From: Tumebacillus sp. BK434
GTDB lineage: Bacteria; Bacillota; Bacilli; Tumebacillales; Tumebacillaceae
Direction: 5' to 3'
Assembly (NCBI RefSeq): GCF_004340785.1
Contig: NZ_SLXS01000004.1
Span: 372,001-436,000 of the forward strand
Length of the DNA: 64,000 nt
This document shows, in pieces, positions 33,388-42,091 of the stretch (the first letter of the stretch is position 1; each line of letters begins with the position of its first letter). Made by a program: the position numbers and the translations under genes. The notes under the pieces were generated by a model that was not told the origin of the DNA, made no database searches, and saw only the letters and a list, made by a program, of their open reading frames with translations.

Positions 33388-33413
33388 GGTCAAGACCCCC
33401 TTTTCCAAAAAGA

Positions 33414-34619
33414 TTATCGGGTGATGACCGAGAAGCCTTTTTCCTGCAAGCGCTTCAATATCCGGTCTTGATGCGCATGGTCGCGCGTTTCGATGTCGAT
33501 CTCCACTTCCGCTTCGCCGAGCATTACGCGCGAGCCCATGCGGTGGTGCTGAATGCCGATGATGTTGGCGCGCTCGGTGGCGAAGATGCCGAGGATCTCC
33601 TGCAGCACGCCCGGCTTGTCGGGCACGGTGGTGTTGATGCGCAGGTAGCGTCCCGCTTCGACGAGGCCGCGCTCGATGATGCGCGACAGGAAGTTCACAT
33701 CGACGTTGCCGCCGGAGAGCAGCACGGCCGTCTTCTTGTCGCGGAAGGGCAGCTTGTCGTACAGCGCGGCGGCGAGGCCGGTCGCGCCAGCCCCTTCGAC
33801 GACCAGCTTGTTGCGCTCGATCGCGAGCAGCATGGCGCGGGCGATCTCCTCTTCTTCGACGGTGACGATGTGGTCGACATACTGTTGGGTCAGCTGGTAG
33901 GTGATGTCGCCAGGGCGGCGCACGCAGATGCCGTCGGCGATCGTGGCGACCGTCTCCAGCGTGCCGATCTCGCCTTGGTCGATCGAGGTCTTCATGCAGG
34001 CGGCGCCGGCCGCTTCCACACCGACGATCGTGATGTCCGGCTTGGCGAGCTTGGCGGCGAGCGCGATGCCTGCGATCAAGCCGCCGCCGCCGACCGGCGC
34101 GACCAGCACGTCGATGTCGGGAAGTTGCTCCAGCACCTCGAGCGCGATCGTGCCTTGTCCGGCGATCACCGCCGGGTCGTCAAAAGCGTGGACGAATGTC
34201 ATGCCGCGCTCCTGCTGCAGCTCCAGCGCTTTGGCGTACGCTTCGTCGTAGTTGCTGCCGTGCAGGATGACTTGCGCGCCGTAGCGGGCGGTCGCTTCGA
34301 CTTTGGAGAGCGGCGCTGCTTCCGGCATGACGATGATGCAGGGGATGCCGGCGTTATTCGCGCCGTACGCGACGCCTTGGGCGTGGTTGCCCGCCGATGC
34401 GGCGATCACGCCGCGCTGGCGCTCCGCTTCGGTCAGCGTGGCGATCTTGTGGAACGCGCCGCGAATCTTGAACGAGCCCGTCTTCTGCAAATTCTCCAGC
34501 TTCATATAAATCTGGTTGTGCGACAAGTCGGAAAACGTCTTCGAATAGTCGAGCGGCGTGTTGTGGATGACGCCTTGTAAATTGGCGCGGGCAGCGAGAA
34601 AATCGGTCATTGTAAGCAA
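33414..34619 (-). CDS. ilvA: Threonine ammonia-lyase (threonine deaminase) with ACT domain
   Basis: 401 residues from TTG 34619 (AAAGGTG upstream); ATG 34610 is an alternative. The PLP lysine is K51 in SFKIRGA, and the phosphate-binding loop is VGGGGLIAGIAL. The C-terminal 75 residues form one ACT domain (TTVPDKPGVLQEIL), as in the shorter TdcB-ACT type rather than the two-ACT biosynthetic form. It converts threonine to 2-oxobutanoate and ammonia for isoleucine synthesis. The ACT domain implies amino acid control. It is divergent from hisC. Confidence 0.9.
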   Translation of the reverse strand: MLTMTDFLAARANLQGVIHNTPLDYSKTFSDLSHNQIYMKLENLQKTGSFKIRGAFHKIATLTEAERQRGVIAASAGNHAQGVAYGANNAGIPCIIVMPEAAPLSKVEATARYGAQVILHGSNYDEAYAKALELQQERGMTFVHAFDDPAVIAGQGTIALEVLEQLPDIDVLVAPVGGGGLIAGIALAAKLAKPDITIVGVEAAGAACMKTSIDQGEIGTLETVATIADGICVRRPGDITYQLTQQYVDHIVTVEEEEIARAMLLAIERNKLVVEGAGATGLAAALYDKLPFRDKKTAVLLSGGNVDVNFLSRIIERGLVEAGRYLRINTTVPDKPGVLQEILGIFATERANIIGIQHHRMGSRVMLGEAEVEIDIETRDHAHQDRILKRLQEKGFSVITR

Positions 34620-34653
34620 GAGGAAAGCACACCTTTCTGTGAGGACACTTCTA

Positions 34654-34682
34654 TTGTCAATGGTTTTTTTATGTGCTATAAT
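34654..34682 (+). promoter_or_regulatory. Consensus sigma-A promoter of hisC
   Basis: TTGTCA (34654-34659), 17-base T-rich spacer, TATAAT (34677-34682). The transcript would have a leader of about 115 bases in which I see no known riboswitch or T-box. Confidence 0.8.
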
Positions 34683-34805
34683 CAGGGTTAAAATTTGTCA
34701 CTTTGACGTGGTGCAGTAGGAAAGCCCAGACAAAAGCTGACAAGTTTCCCCTTCATTCTACCATGAAATTCACGCATGAAAACAGCGTTCGGGAGGCATC
34801 GGTTC

Positions 34806-35927
34806 ATGTCACAAGAAATTTTGAACAACGTGCGGAAAAATCTGTTTGCGATCAAGCCTTACAGCCCGGGCAAACCGATCTCCGACGTGAAGCGGGAGTT
34901 TGGCTTGACCGATGTCACCAAACTGGCTTCGAACGAAAATCCGCTCGGCCCGTCACCGAAGGCGCAGGCGGCGATCTTGGCAGCGGTGGCGAATGTGAAC
35001 CGCTACCCGGACGGCGGCGCGGTCTCTTTAAAAGAAGCGCTGAGTGCCAATACAGGCATTCCTACGGAGCAGATTCTCGTCGGCAACGGGTCGGACGACC
35101 TGATCAAGCTGACGTCGGAGACGTTTTTGCATCCGGGCGATGAGATCGTCGTGCCGTCACCGTCGTTTTCGCAGTATTGGTTCGGCGCGCAGCTGATGGA
35201 CGCCAAAACGGTGGCGGTGCCGCTGACTGCCGGTTTTGAGTACGACTTGGAAGCGATGCTGAACGCCGTGACGGAGAAGACGAAAATTCTCTATCTCTGC
35301 TCGCCGAACAACCCGACCGGCACGTACCTCCGCGAGGCGGATCTGCAGCGCTTTCTCGACCGGGTGCCGTCCCGCGTCCTGGTGATTCTCGACGAAGCGT
35401 ACAATGAATACGTGACTGAGGGCGATACTGCACAAGGAATTGATTTCCTGAAGCGGGGGTACAATGTTCTTGTCATGCGCACGTTCTCAAAGATGTACGC
35501 GCTGGCGGGACTGCGCCTCGGCTACGTGCTGGGCCGTTCGGAAGTGCTCGATGCGATCAACCGCACGCGCGAGCCGTTCAATGTAAACATGCTGGCACAG
35601 GTCGCCGCGGTGGCCGCACTGGACGATGCGGAGCACGTGGAAGCGTCGCGGCAGCTGAACCGGGCAGGATTCGCACAGCTGCAGGCCGGGCTCGGCCAGC
35701 TCGGATATGATGTGGTGCCGACCCAAGGGAACTTCCTGATCTTTGATACCAGACTGGATGACAACAAGCTGTTTGACGCTCTTTTGCGCGAAGGGGTGAT
35801 CACGCGCAGCGGGACTGCGCTCGGGATTCCGGGCTATCTGCGCGTTTCGATCGGGCTGCCGGAAGAGAATGAGCGCTTCCTTGCCGCATTCGAAAAGGTG
35901 GTTTCCAGCCTCGCGCAAAAGGTGTAG
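34806..35927 (+). CDS. hisC: Histidinol-phosphate aminotransferase
   Basis: 373 residues from ATG 34806, with GGGAGG upstream; the frame opens earlier at 34776 without a ribosome site. A class I/II PLP enzyme: KLASNENPLGPSP at the N-terminus, SPNNPTGTYL, the DEAYNEY loop and the PLP lysine in RTFSKMYALAGLRLGY. HisC transaminates imidazole acetol phosphate in histidine synthesis, and in Firmicutes it often also serves tyrosine and phenylalanine synthesis. Its position before the chorismate mutase-DAHP synthase gene favours that dual use. Confidence 0.88.
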   Translation: MSQEILNNVRKNLFAIKPYSPGKPISDVKREFGLTDVTKLASNENPLGPSPKAQAAILAAVANVNRYPDGGAVSLKEALSANTGIPTEQILVGNGSDDLIKLTSETFLHPGDEIVVPSPSFSQYWFGAQLMDAKTVAVPLTAGFEYDLEAMLNAVTEKTKILYLCSPNNPTGTYLREADLQRFLDRVPSRVLVILDEAYNEYVTEGDTAQGIDFLKRGYNVLVMRTFSKMYALAGLRLGYVLGRSEVLDAINRTREPFNVNMLAQVAAVAALDDAEHVEASRQLNRAGFAQLQAGLGQLGYDVVPTQGNFLIFDTRLDDNKLFDALLREGVITRSGTALGIPGYLRVSIGLPEENERFLAAFEKVVSSLAQKV

Positions 35928-35970
35928 AATAATATTTGACTTGATCTACTTATGAGCTGAGGAGAGTGAG

Positions 35971-37065
35971 ATGAGCATGAGCAAAGTGAGATTTGAGGAA
36001 TTGCGTGCGCAGTTGGATGAGGTGAACCTCGAGATTCTGGAGGTGCTGAACCGCCGCGCCGAGTTGGTGTCGGAGATCGGTCTGCTCAAGAGCGGCAAGG
36101 GGACGGAGCGGTTCGACCCGATCCGTGAGAAGGAGATGCTGGACAAGGTGGTCGAAGCGAACAAGGGCCCGTTCCCGGATGATACGATTCGCCATCTGTT
36201 CAAGCAGATCTTCCAAGCCTCGCTTGGGCTGCAAGAAGAGGAGAAGAAGTCGCTGTTGATCTCCCGCAAGAACAAATCACAGGATACGGTCGTCCAGATC
36301 GGACCGCTGACGATCGGCGCCGGAAATCCGGTGATCATCTCCGGGCCATGCTCGGTGGAGACGGAAGGGCAGATGGAAGCGGTCGCTTCGCATCTGCAAG
36401 GCGAAGGCATTCTGCTGCTGCGCGGCGGCGCGTACAAGCCGCGCACCTCGCCGTATGATTTCCAAGGCCTGGGCAAAGAGGGACTGAAGATCCTGAGCGC
36501 GACGGCGAAGCGCCACGGCATGGTCTGCGTGTCGGAGATCGTCGCACCGGAAGATGTGGAAATGGCCTGCGAGTTTCTCGACGTGATTCAGATCGGTGCC
36601 CGCAACATGCAGAACTTCGAGCTGCTCAAGGCGGCCGGTTCGGTGCGCAAGCCGGTACTGCTGAAGCGCGGGCTGTCGGCGACGATCGAAGAGCTGCTCT
36701 ACGCGGCGGAGTACATCGCGTCGCGCGGCAACGATCAGATCATCCTGTGTGAGCGCGGCATCCGCACCTATGAGAAAGCGACGCGCAACACGCTCGACAT
36801 TTCGGCGGTGCCGATCTTGAAGCAGGAGACGCATCTGCCGGTCGTCGTCGACGTGTCGCACTCGACGGGGCGCAAAGACATCATGTTCCCGATCGCCAAA
36901 GCCGCGCTTGCGGTCGGAGCGGACGGCCTGATCGTCGAAGCGCACAACGAGCCGGCGGTCGCCCTGTCTGACGCCAAGCAGCAGCTCGACTTGAATCAGT
37001 TCAGCACGCTGATGAACCAGCTTCGTGAGAGCGGGTACCTGAAGGACACGGTCAACGCGAAGTAA
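35971..37065 (+). CDS. aroA: Bifunctional chorismate mutase / 3-deoxy-7-phosphoheptulonate synthase
   Basis: 364 residues: an AroQ-type chorismate mutase (about 1-90, [22 protein letters not shown]) fused to a KDO8P-type DAHP synthase (about 105-360, with [26 protein letters not shown] and [11 protein letters not shown]). This is the Bacillus AroA(G) arrangement, in which the mutase domain acts as sensor of chorismate and prephenate. It starts the shikimate pathway. GAGGAGAGTGAG precedes the ATG; an ATG two codons on is equally possible. Probably cotranscribed with hisC, 43 bases upstream. Confidence 0.92.
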   Translation: MSMSKVRFEELRAQLDEVNLEILEVLNRRAELVSEIGLLKSGKGTERFDPIREKEMLDKVVEANKGPFPDDTIRHLFKQIFQASLGLQEEEKKSLLISRKNKSQDTVVQIGPLTIGAGNPVIISGPCSVETEGQMEAVASHLQGEGILLLRGGAYKPRTSPYDFQGLGKEGLKILSATAKRHGMVCVSEIVAPEDVEMACEFLDVIQIGARNMQNFELLKAAGSVRKPVLLKRGLSATIEELLYAAEYIASRGNDQIILCERGIRTYEKATRNTLDISAVPILKQETHLPVVVDVSHSTGRKDIMFPIAKAALAVGADGLIVEAHNEPAVALSDAKQQLDLNQFSTLMNQLRESGYLKDTVNAK

Positions 37066-37078
37066 CAGTGTAGGATAT

Positions 37079-37112
37079 GAAAAGCCCTGGCCGCCGCGTC
37101 AGGGCTTTTTGC
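37079..37112 (+). terminator. Terminator after aroA
   Basis: AAAGCCCTG / CAGGGCTTT hairpin followed by TTTGCG. Confidence 0.83.
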
Positions 37113-37185
37113 GTGGAGGTGTGGAGCCAACGAGCCATGCTCGCAGCGGCGCTTACAGCGGCGCGAAGGCAAATACGTGCGCATG

Positions 37186-37219
37186 CAAAAAAGAGCCCGG
37201 CGGTCTTCGCCGGGCTCTT
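37186..37219 (-). terminator. Terminator of the copper protein operon
   Basis: AAGAGCCCGGCG / CGCCGGGCTCTT hairpin with TTTTTTGC on the minus strand. Confidence 0.85.
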
Positions 37220-37226
37220 GCTGATA

Positions 37227-37877
37227 TTAGCGTTTGCGGAACAGGGAGATCAAGGCGACGAGCAGGGCAGCGCCGGACAGGACGAACGGCCAGGTGTTGC
37301 TGGTGCTGGTCTCAGCAGCTTGCTCACCGGCTGACGCTTCCTCGCCGTGTTTGTGCTCCGTACCGGTGCCGCTGGTGCCGCCGTGGTGGTCTTCGCCGGC
37401 AGCCGCCTGGGTCAGGGTGGTGACAGACGCCGGATTGTCTGAGTCGGGCGCGCCGGCCCACTCGACGACGGTGTTGTCCGCATAGGTCTGATATGCCTTG
37501 AAGACCAGCGTACCCTCCCCGGCTTCTTTCGGGTTGGCGCCGACGAATTCAAACTCGACAAACTCATGTTGCTTGATGCCGCCGCCTGCCGGAGCGGTCC
37601 ACGTGATCGCTTTGTTCACGCCTTCGGGATCTTTTTCAAACTCGTAGCTCCAGCCGGCGATCGGCTTGACGGTGGAAACTTTCATCCCCGCCGGGAACTC
37701 GACTTTCACTTTTGTGGTGTTGATCTCTTTTTCAACCGGCACGCGCACGGTGTATTTTTCATAAGCGCCCGTCTTGGTCTCTTTCGGCCAGACGGTGACG
37801 TGCGCAGAAGCGGTCCCCGCAAGCAGTGTAAAAGCAGCAGTCGTGATCACAGCAGCAGCGATCTGTTTCATTTTCAT
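37227..37877 (-). CDS. YcnI-like copper-binding membrane-anchored protein (DUF1775)
   Basis: 216 residues. A signal peptide ends at ASA, so the mature protein begins with His26 (HVTVWPKETKTG). In the family that N-terminal His coordinates Cu(II). The DUF1775 domain runs to about residue 160, followed by a His/Thr/Gly-rich linker, one transmembrane helix (WPFVLSGAALLVALISLF) and a basic tail. It should sit on the outside of the membrane. AGGAGG precedes the ATG. It lies 20 bases downstream of the CopCD gene, as in the ycnKJI cluster of Bacillus. Confidence 0.86.
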   Translation of the reverse strand: MKMKQIAAAVITTAAFTLLAGTASAHVTVWPKETKTGAYEKYTVRVPVEKEINTTKVKVEFPAGMKVSTVKPIAGWSYEFEKDPEGVNKAITWTAPAGGGIKQHEFVEFEFVGANPKEAGEGTLVFKAYQTYADNTVVEWAGAPDSDNPASVTTLTQAAAGEDHHGGTSGTGTEHKHGEEASAGEQAAETSTSNTWPFVLSGAALLVALISLFRKR

Positions 37878-37897
37878 ATGATAATTCCTCCTCAAAG

Positions 37898-39136
37898 TCA
37901 GGGATAGGCGATCATGCTCATGCCAACGCCCGCCAGAATCACCAGCAGGCCAAAGATCCATTCGATGCGCAGCAGCGGGTAAGACAGCCCTGCCGCATCT
38001 TTCCGCCAGCGCCGCGATTGTACGAGCGCAAGCGCCAGCATGACGGCCATCAGGCTGATCTTGCTGAACAGCAGCCCGCTCCACAACGTCCCGGCGGCCA
38101 GCACTGCGCTCCAGTCGGTCTGCACGGCGACCATCAGCACGCCCGACAAGGCGACGAGCAGCGAGGAGCCGAGAAACACGCGCAGGAAGAAGGAGCGGAA
38201 GCGGCTTTTTTCAAGGAGTTGCCGCCAGAGCAGCAGCAGATAGAGCAGCCCGCCGAGCCACAGCGCGATCGACAGCAGATGCAGCATGCGCAGGGCCAGC
38301 GCCAGCCAGACCGGCTCGATGGCGAGCGCATGTCCGCTTTGCGCCATGTTCAGCGTGAGCAGCGTGAAGAGCAGCGCCGGCCAGCTTTTCATCATGCCGG
38401 GCACGGCGAGCAGCACGAGCAGCAGCAGTTGCAACAGCACCATCACCAAAAACGGCGTTTCGGTCAACAGGCCCAACTCGCCCTGCAGGAACACGCGTTG
38501 CAACGCATTTTCTTCCAGCATGATCAGGGTGGTGATAAGCTCGCCAAGCGACAAGAGCAGCAAGAGTGCCCAGCCGATTTTCTTCCAGCGCCCGAGCAGG
38601 TCGGACGCCTGCGGCACCTCCATGCGCCGGGCGTACAGGGACAAGAGATAAAGTCCCGTCGCGATCAGCACCATGCTTTCGGCCCCGTCGTGCGCGACCA
38701 CGTGCAGCGTTTCGACCGTCTTGTTCTCGCGAGTGCCGTCTTCCGCGATCGGTGCGATGTCTGCGGAGACATGTCCCAGCGCAAATGACAATTCGCCGTT
38801 GATCAGATGGCCGTCCTCGGAGATGATCGACCAGCGCAGGCGGTAACTGCCTGGCTCGAGATCAGAAGGCAGCTCGGCATACGTTTCGGCCGCGTTGCCT
38901 TTGGTCAGTTGGGGCGGGGGCAGTTCGATGCGTTCCGCCTCCCAGTTATAAAGGTTCAGCTCGATAAGTTCGGGGGATAATGTTTCGCTGAACAGCAGCT
39001 TCACCGTGCCCGGATTCTGCTTCAGCACCGCCCCTTCCACAGGCGTGCTTTGCACAAGCGTGGCATGGGCGAAGGCCGGGGTGGTGAACAAGCAGAGAAA
39101 CAGCAGGCACAACCCGAGCAGCGCGCTTTTTTTCAT
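37898..39136 (-). CDS. CopC-CopD fusion copper transporter (YcnJ-like)
   Basis: 412 residues. The signal peptide ends AFA before His24, giving a mature N-terminal His for CopC copper binding (HATLVQSTPVEG). The CopC domain covers about 24-120 and includes the second His in SEDGHLINGELSFAL. The remainder is a CopD domain with about eight helices. YcnJ imports copper in Bacillus subtilis. GGGATGA is a weak ribosome site. It forms an operon with the YcnI-like gene. No YcnK repressor is seen here. Confidence 0.88.
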   Translation of the reverse strand: MKKSALLGLCLLFLCLFTTPAFAHATLVQSTPVEGAVLKQNPGTVKLLFSETLSPELIELNLYNWEAERIELPPPQLTKGNAAETYAELPSDLEPGSYRLRWSIISEDGHLINGELSFALGHVSADIAPIAEDGTRENKTVETLHVVAHDGAESMVLIATGLYLLSLYARRMEVPQASDLLGRWKKIGWALLLLLSLGELITTLIMLEENALQRVFLQGELGLLTETPFLVMVLLQLLLLVLLAVPGMMKSWPALLFTLLTLNMAQSGHALAIEPVWLALALRMLHLLSIALWLGGLLYLLLLWRQLLEKSRFRSFFLRVFLGSSLLVALSGVLMVAVQTDWSAVLAAGTLWSGLLFSKISLMAVMLALALVQSRRWRKDAAGLSYPLLRIEWIFGLLVILAGVGMSMIAYP

Positions 39137-39316
39137 GGCGTCATCCCATTTCGTATGTGTGATCGGTATGACTTTACTATACGTGCGAGGGACGGGGGTC
39201 TGTATGGCTCTATCGGGCTATCTTTGTGAACGGACTTTACCGCTTTGTGAACATTTTCAGATAGATGGATTGACGGAAACCTCCATTCGATGGAAAATGA
39301 AACCGAAAGAGGTGAG

Positions 39317-40036
39317 ATGATGGAAATAGAATTGATCTCTGTGCTCGCATTCGGTTTCTTGCTTGGGATGAAGCATGCGATTGAACCGGACCATGTCATT
39401 GCCGTGTCAACGATCGCATCGCAAAGCCAAAAGCTGTGGCGCGCTTCGCTGGCCGGGGTGTTCTGGGGCATTGGCCACACGGCGACCCTGTTTGTGGTCG
39501 GCCTGCTGCTCATGCTGATGAAAAATGAAATTCCGGAAACGCTGGCGATGACGCTGGAGTTTGCGGTCGGCATCATGCTCGTCTACCTCGGGCTGAACGC
39601 GGTGTTCCAATTCCGCAAGCGCAAGATTCACGCCCACTCGCACACCCACGGCGGCGTGGAACACAATCATTTTCATTCGCATGAACAGGTATCCGCTCAT
39701 GAACATCCACATCCTCGCGTCTCCTATCTGAAATCGGTCTTTATCGGCTTTGTTCATGGTTTGGCTGGCAGTGCGGCCATGCTGCTGTTGACGCTGGAGA
39801 CGGTGGACACCGTCTGGCAGGCGATGTCGTTCATTCTGGTCTTTGGCCTCGGCACGGTCTTGTCGATGCTGCTGTTCACGACGGCGATCTCCGTTCCGTT
39901 CCTGATGACGCAGGACAAACCGCGCTTCCACAGCGTGCTGATCCGCACGACCGGCGCGTTCTCCGCAGTCTTTGGCGTGTATTACATGTACGGCGTCGGA
40001 GTCACCGACGGACTGTTCAAACTCTGGTTCTCTTAA
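39317..40036 (+). CDS. UreH/NiCoT-like metal transporter with histidine-rich loop
   Basis: 239 residues. Six membrane helices; the NiCoT signature H-x4-D-H is in LGMKHAIEPDHVIAVS. A cytoplasmic loop at about 105-145 is rich in histidine (HAHSHTHGGVEHNHFHSHE), as in nickel or cobalt carriers. AAAGAGGTGAG precedes two tandem ATG codons. It is divergent from the copper operon. The metal could be nickel, cobalt or another; no urease or hydrogenase is in the window. Confidence 0.83.
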   Translation: MMEIELISVLAFGFLLGMKHAIEPDHVIAVSTIASQSQKLWRASLAGVFWGIGHTATLFVVGLLLMLMKNEIPETLAMTLEFAVGIMLVYLGLNAVFQFRKRKIHAHSHTHGGVEHNHFHSHEQVSAHEHPHPRVSYLKSVFIGFVHGLAGSAAMLLLTLETVDTVWQAMSFILVFGLGTVLSMLLFTTAISVPFLMTQDKPRFHSVLIRTTGAFSAVFGVYYMYGVGVTDGLFKLWFS

Positions 40037-40051
40037 ATAGCTTCAGTATCG

Positions 40052-40090
40052 ACAAAAAAGCCATGATCTTTTCACAGATCATGGCTTTTC
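40052..40090. terminator. Bidirectional terminator between the NiCoT-like and response regulator genes
   Basis: AAAAGCCATGATC / GATCATGGCTTTT hairpin. The response regulator stop codon lies in one arm. Confidence 0.88.
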
Positions 40091-40729
40091 CCGTTGAAAT
40101 CCGTGCCGCACCGCATAGGCGGCAAGCTGCACGCGGTTGTCGAGGCTTAATTTGTCGAGAATGTTCTTGATGTGGTTCTTGACGGTGTTTTCGGCGATCA
40201 CCAGCCGCTCGGCGACTTGTTTGTTCGTGTCGCCGCCGGCGACGCAGGCCAGGATCTCCCGCTCGCGCCCGGTCAGGACGGCAGGCGAAGGCTCGTTCGG
40301 CGCTTTTTCCGATCGGAAGCTGTGCATCAAACGGCCGGCCATCTCGCGGGGGATCTCGCCGTTTTCATCGAGCAGGGTGTGCAGGTAGTGCATCCAGTCG
40401 TCCGGGTCGAGGTTCTTCAGCAGGTAGCCTTGGGCCCCGTATTGGATCGCCGTGAACAGGTCGGCCACATCGTCCGACACGGTCAGCATGACGATCTTGA
40501 CGGCGCTGTTCGCCTTCTTGATCAGGCGGGTCGCTTCCAACCCGCTCAACTTCGGCATGTTGATGTCCATCAGCACGAGGTCGGGCGACAGTTCGGCGCA
40601 GAGCTCGACCGCCTCCTGCCCATTTTTTGCTTCTCCAATCAATTCGAACGGTTCCACGCCTTCGAGCAGCGTTCGCACGGCGTCGCGGGACAAGGGATGA
40701 TCGTCAGCGATCAGCACGCGGCAGGTCAT
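40079..40729 (-). CDS. Response regulator, NarL/LuxR type
   Basis: 216 residues from ATG 40729, overlapping the kinase stop by four bases. The receiver domain carries DD near residue 10 and phospho-acceptor D55 (LVLMDINMP). The C-terminal LuxR helix-turn-helix includes LTGREREILACVAGGDTNKQVAERL. It should be activated by the adjacent kinase. The targets are unknown; the cbb3 oxidase genes lie directly upstream on the same strand. Confidence 0.9.
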   Translation of the reverse strand: MTCRVLIADDHPLSRDAVRTLLEGVEPFELIGEAKNGQEAVELCAELSPDLVLMDINMPKLSGLEATRLIKKANSAVKIVMLTVSDDVADLFTAIQYGAQGYLLKNLDPDDWMHYLHTLLDENGEIPREMAGRLMHSFRSEKAPNEPSPAVLTGREREILACVAGGDTNKQVAERLVIAENTVKNHIKNILDKLSLDNRVQLAAYAVRHGFQREKP

Positions 40730-41535
40730 CGTCCCAGCCTCCCTTTGCATGAAGTAAACAGCAACTGCGTCCCGCCTGACGGGGTACCGGTGATGTCGAA
40801 ATCGGCGCCGAGCTTCTGTGCCCGCTCCTGCATCATCGTCAGGCCATACCCTTGGCGCGCTTCCAGCGGAGCGGCGATCCCGCGCCCGTCATCGGTGATC
40901 GCCAGCTGCCAGCCGCCTGTCGCCGTCTCCTGCAGCGTCAAGTCGACCTGCTTCGCGCCGGAGTGCTTGCGAATGTTGGCAAACGCCTCTTGGATGATGC
41001 CGAACAGCTGCACCTGCTCCGTCGCGGTAAAACGGTCATCGGGCAGCCCCAGCCGCGGCGTGACGTCGATCCCGGTCAAGGTGGTGAAGTCGCCGAGCCA
41101 CTTTTCCAGCCGCAGCCGCAGCGAACTGCCTTCTTCCGGCAAGGCGCGGAGGTTGAAGATCGCCTGGCGCACCTGCTGGTCGATGGTGGCGACGGCTGCG
41201 CTCGCTTCGTCGAGGCGGCCTTTTTTTAATTTCACGTTCAGGAAAAACAGGGTCTGGGCGATGCCGTCATGGAGCTCCTGCGCGAGGCGCTCCCGCTCCT
41301 CGTACACGGCGCGCTTGGCCTGTTCTTCGGCGAGGCGGGCGTTCATGCGCTCGAGCATGCGGAACATCCAGGTGGCGAAGAGAAACGATAAGATCAAGGT
41401 CAGGATCGTGATGTAAAGATTGCCTTCTTCCATCGTCATCACATCGAGCAGATAATCGTGCCGGATGTATTCGAAGCCGCCGATCAAAAAGGTCGGCAGC
41501 AGAATGCTGAACATCTTGAGCGTGCGGTACGTCAT
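40726..41535 (-). CDS. Sensor histidine kinase, HisKA_3 (NarX/DesK-like)
   Basis: 269 residues. Two N-terminal membrane helices (about 8-25 and 40-60) with a very short outside loop, then the phospho-acceptor His in ERLAQELHDGIAQTLF and a HATPase domain (QEAFANIRKHS, TDDGRGI, GYGLTMMQERA). No PAS, GAF or Fe-S sensor domain is present, so the signal is likely sensed in the membrane. AAGGACGG precedes the ATG. Coupled to the response regulator. Confidence 0.9.
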   Translation of the reverse strand: MTYRTLKMFSILLPTFLIGGFEYIRHDYLLDVMTMEEGNLYITILTLILSFLFATWMFRMLERMNARLAEEQAKRAVYEERERLAQELHDGIAQTLFFLNVKLKKGRLDEASAAVATIDQQVRQAIFNLRALPEEGSSLRLRLEKWLGDFTTLTGIDVTPRLGLPDDRFTATEQVQLFGIIQEAFANIRKHSGAKQVDLTLQETATGGWQLAITDDGRGIAAPLEARQGYGLTMMQERAQKLGADFDITGTPSGGTQLLFTSCKGRLGR

Positions 41536-41604
41536 AGCAACCGTCCTTTTTGTCAGAATCGCTTCTAACGTACCACTCCCTTACGCATCTGGCAATGGTC
41601 CGCC

Positions 41605-42081
41605 TCAGCGCACCAGCACCGAATCGGCGCCGTGGTCCTGGAAGAGCTGTTCGACCATCTGGCGGTTGTCATCGGTCACTTCGGCGGTGAGCAGGATCTT
41701 GCCATGCGCCACTTGATCATGATAGTGCTGGGCGTTGGGCGGGGAGATGCCGATGTCGACCAGCGCCCCGACCATCCCTCCGCTCCACGAGCCGTAGAAC
41801 GCACCGGCCAGTGGGCCGAGCGTGATCAGCAGGTTGCCTGCCGTCGGATAAAGGGCGGTGGCGAACCCGGCGGTGAGGCCGAGCACCGCCCCGATGCCGG
41901 TGCCGATCAAGGTGCCGTCGATGATGTTATCCGTCTCGACTTGCTGTTCCACATAGTCGGGCAGTTGGTCCGCTTTGGAGATCGCCGAGACTTTGTCCTG
42001 CGGGACATACGGGGACAGGGCGGAGATCGCCGCCCGTGCCGCTTCCTGCGTCTCAAACAGACCGAACACGTGCTGTGCCAT
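41605..42081 (-). CDS. General stress 17M-like glycine-zipper protein
   Basis: 158 residues from ATG 42081 with GAGGTGAACGGG upstream. It opens VFGLFETQEAARAAISAL, typical of general stress protein 17M, and the middle has two glycine-rich hydrophobic stretches (LIGTGIGAVLGLTAGFATALY and the following LGPLAGAFYG region). The C-terminal part resembles a ferredoxin-like half. It starts 10 bases after the cytochrome c stop and so belongs to the oxidase operon. Function unknown. Confidence 0.7.
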   Translation of the reverse strand: MAQHVFGLFETQEAARAAISALSPYVPQDKVSAISKADQLPDYVEQQVETDNIIDGTLIGTGIGAVLGLTAGFATALYPTAGNLLITLGPLAGAFYGSWSGGMVGALVDIGISPPNAQHYHDQVAHGKILLTAEVTDDNRQMVEQLFQDHGADSVLVR

Positions 42082-42091
42082 CCCGTTCACC

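Noticed and set aside
31213-33471. 752-codon plus-strand open frame across the FtsA-like gene
   Set aside because: Same pattern: Asp/Arg/Val-rich translation without any recognisable motif, antisense to a gene with ATPase motifs.
34683-34805. Riboswitch or T-box in the 120-base hisC leader
   Set aside because: No conserved T-box sequence, terminator or aptamer elements could be found.
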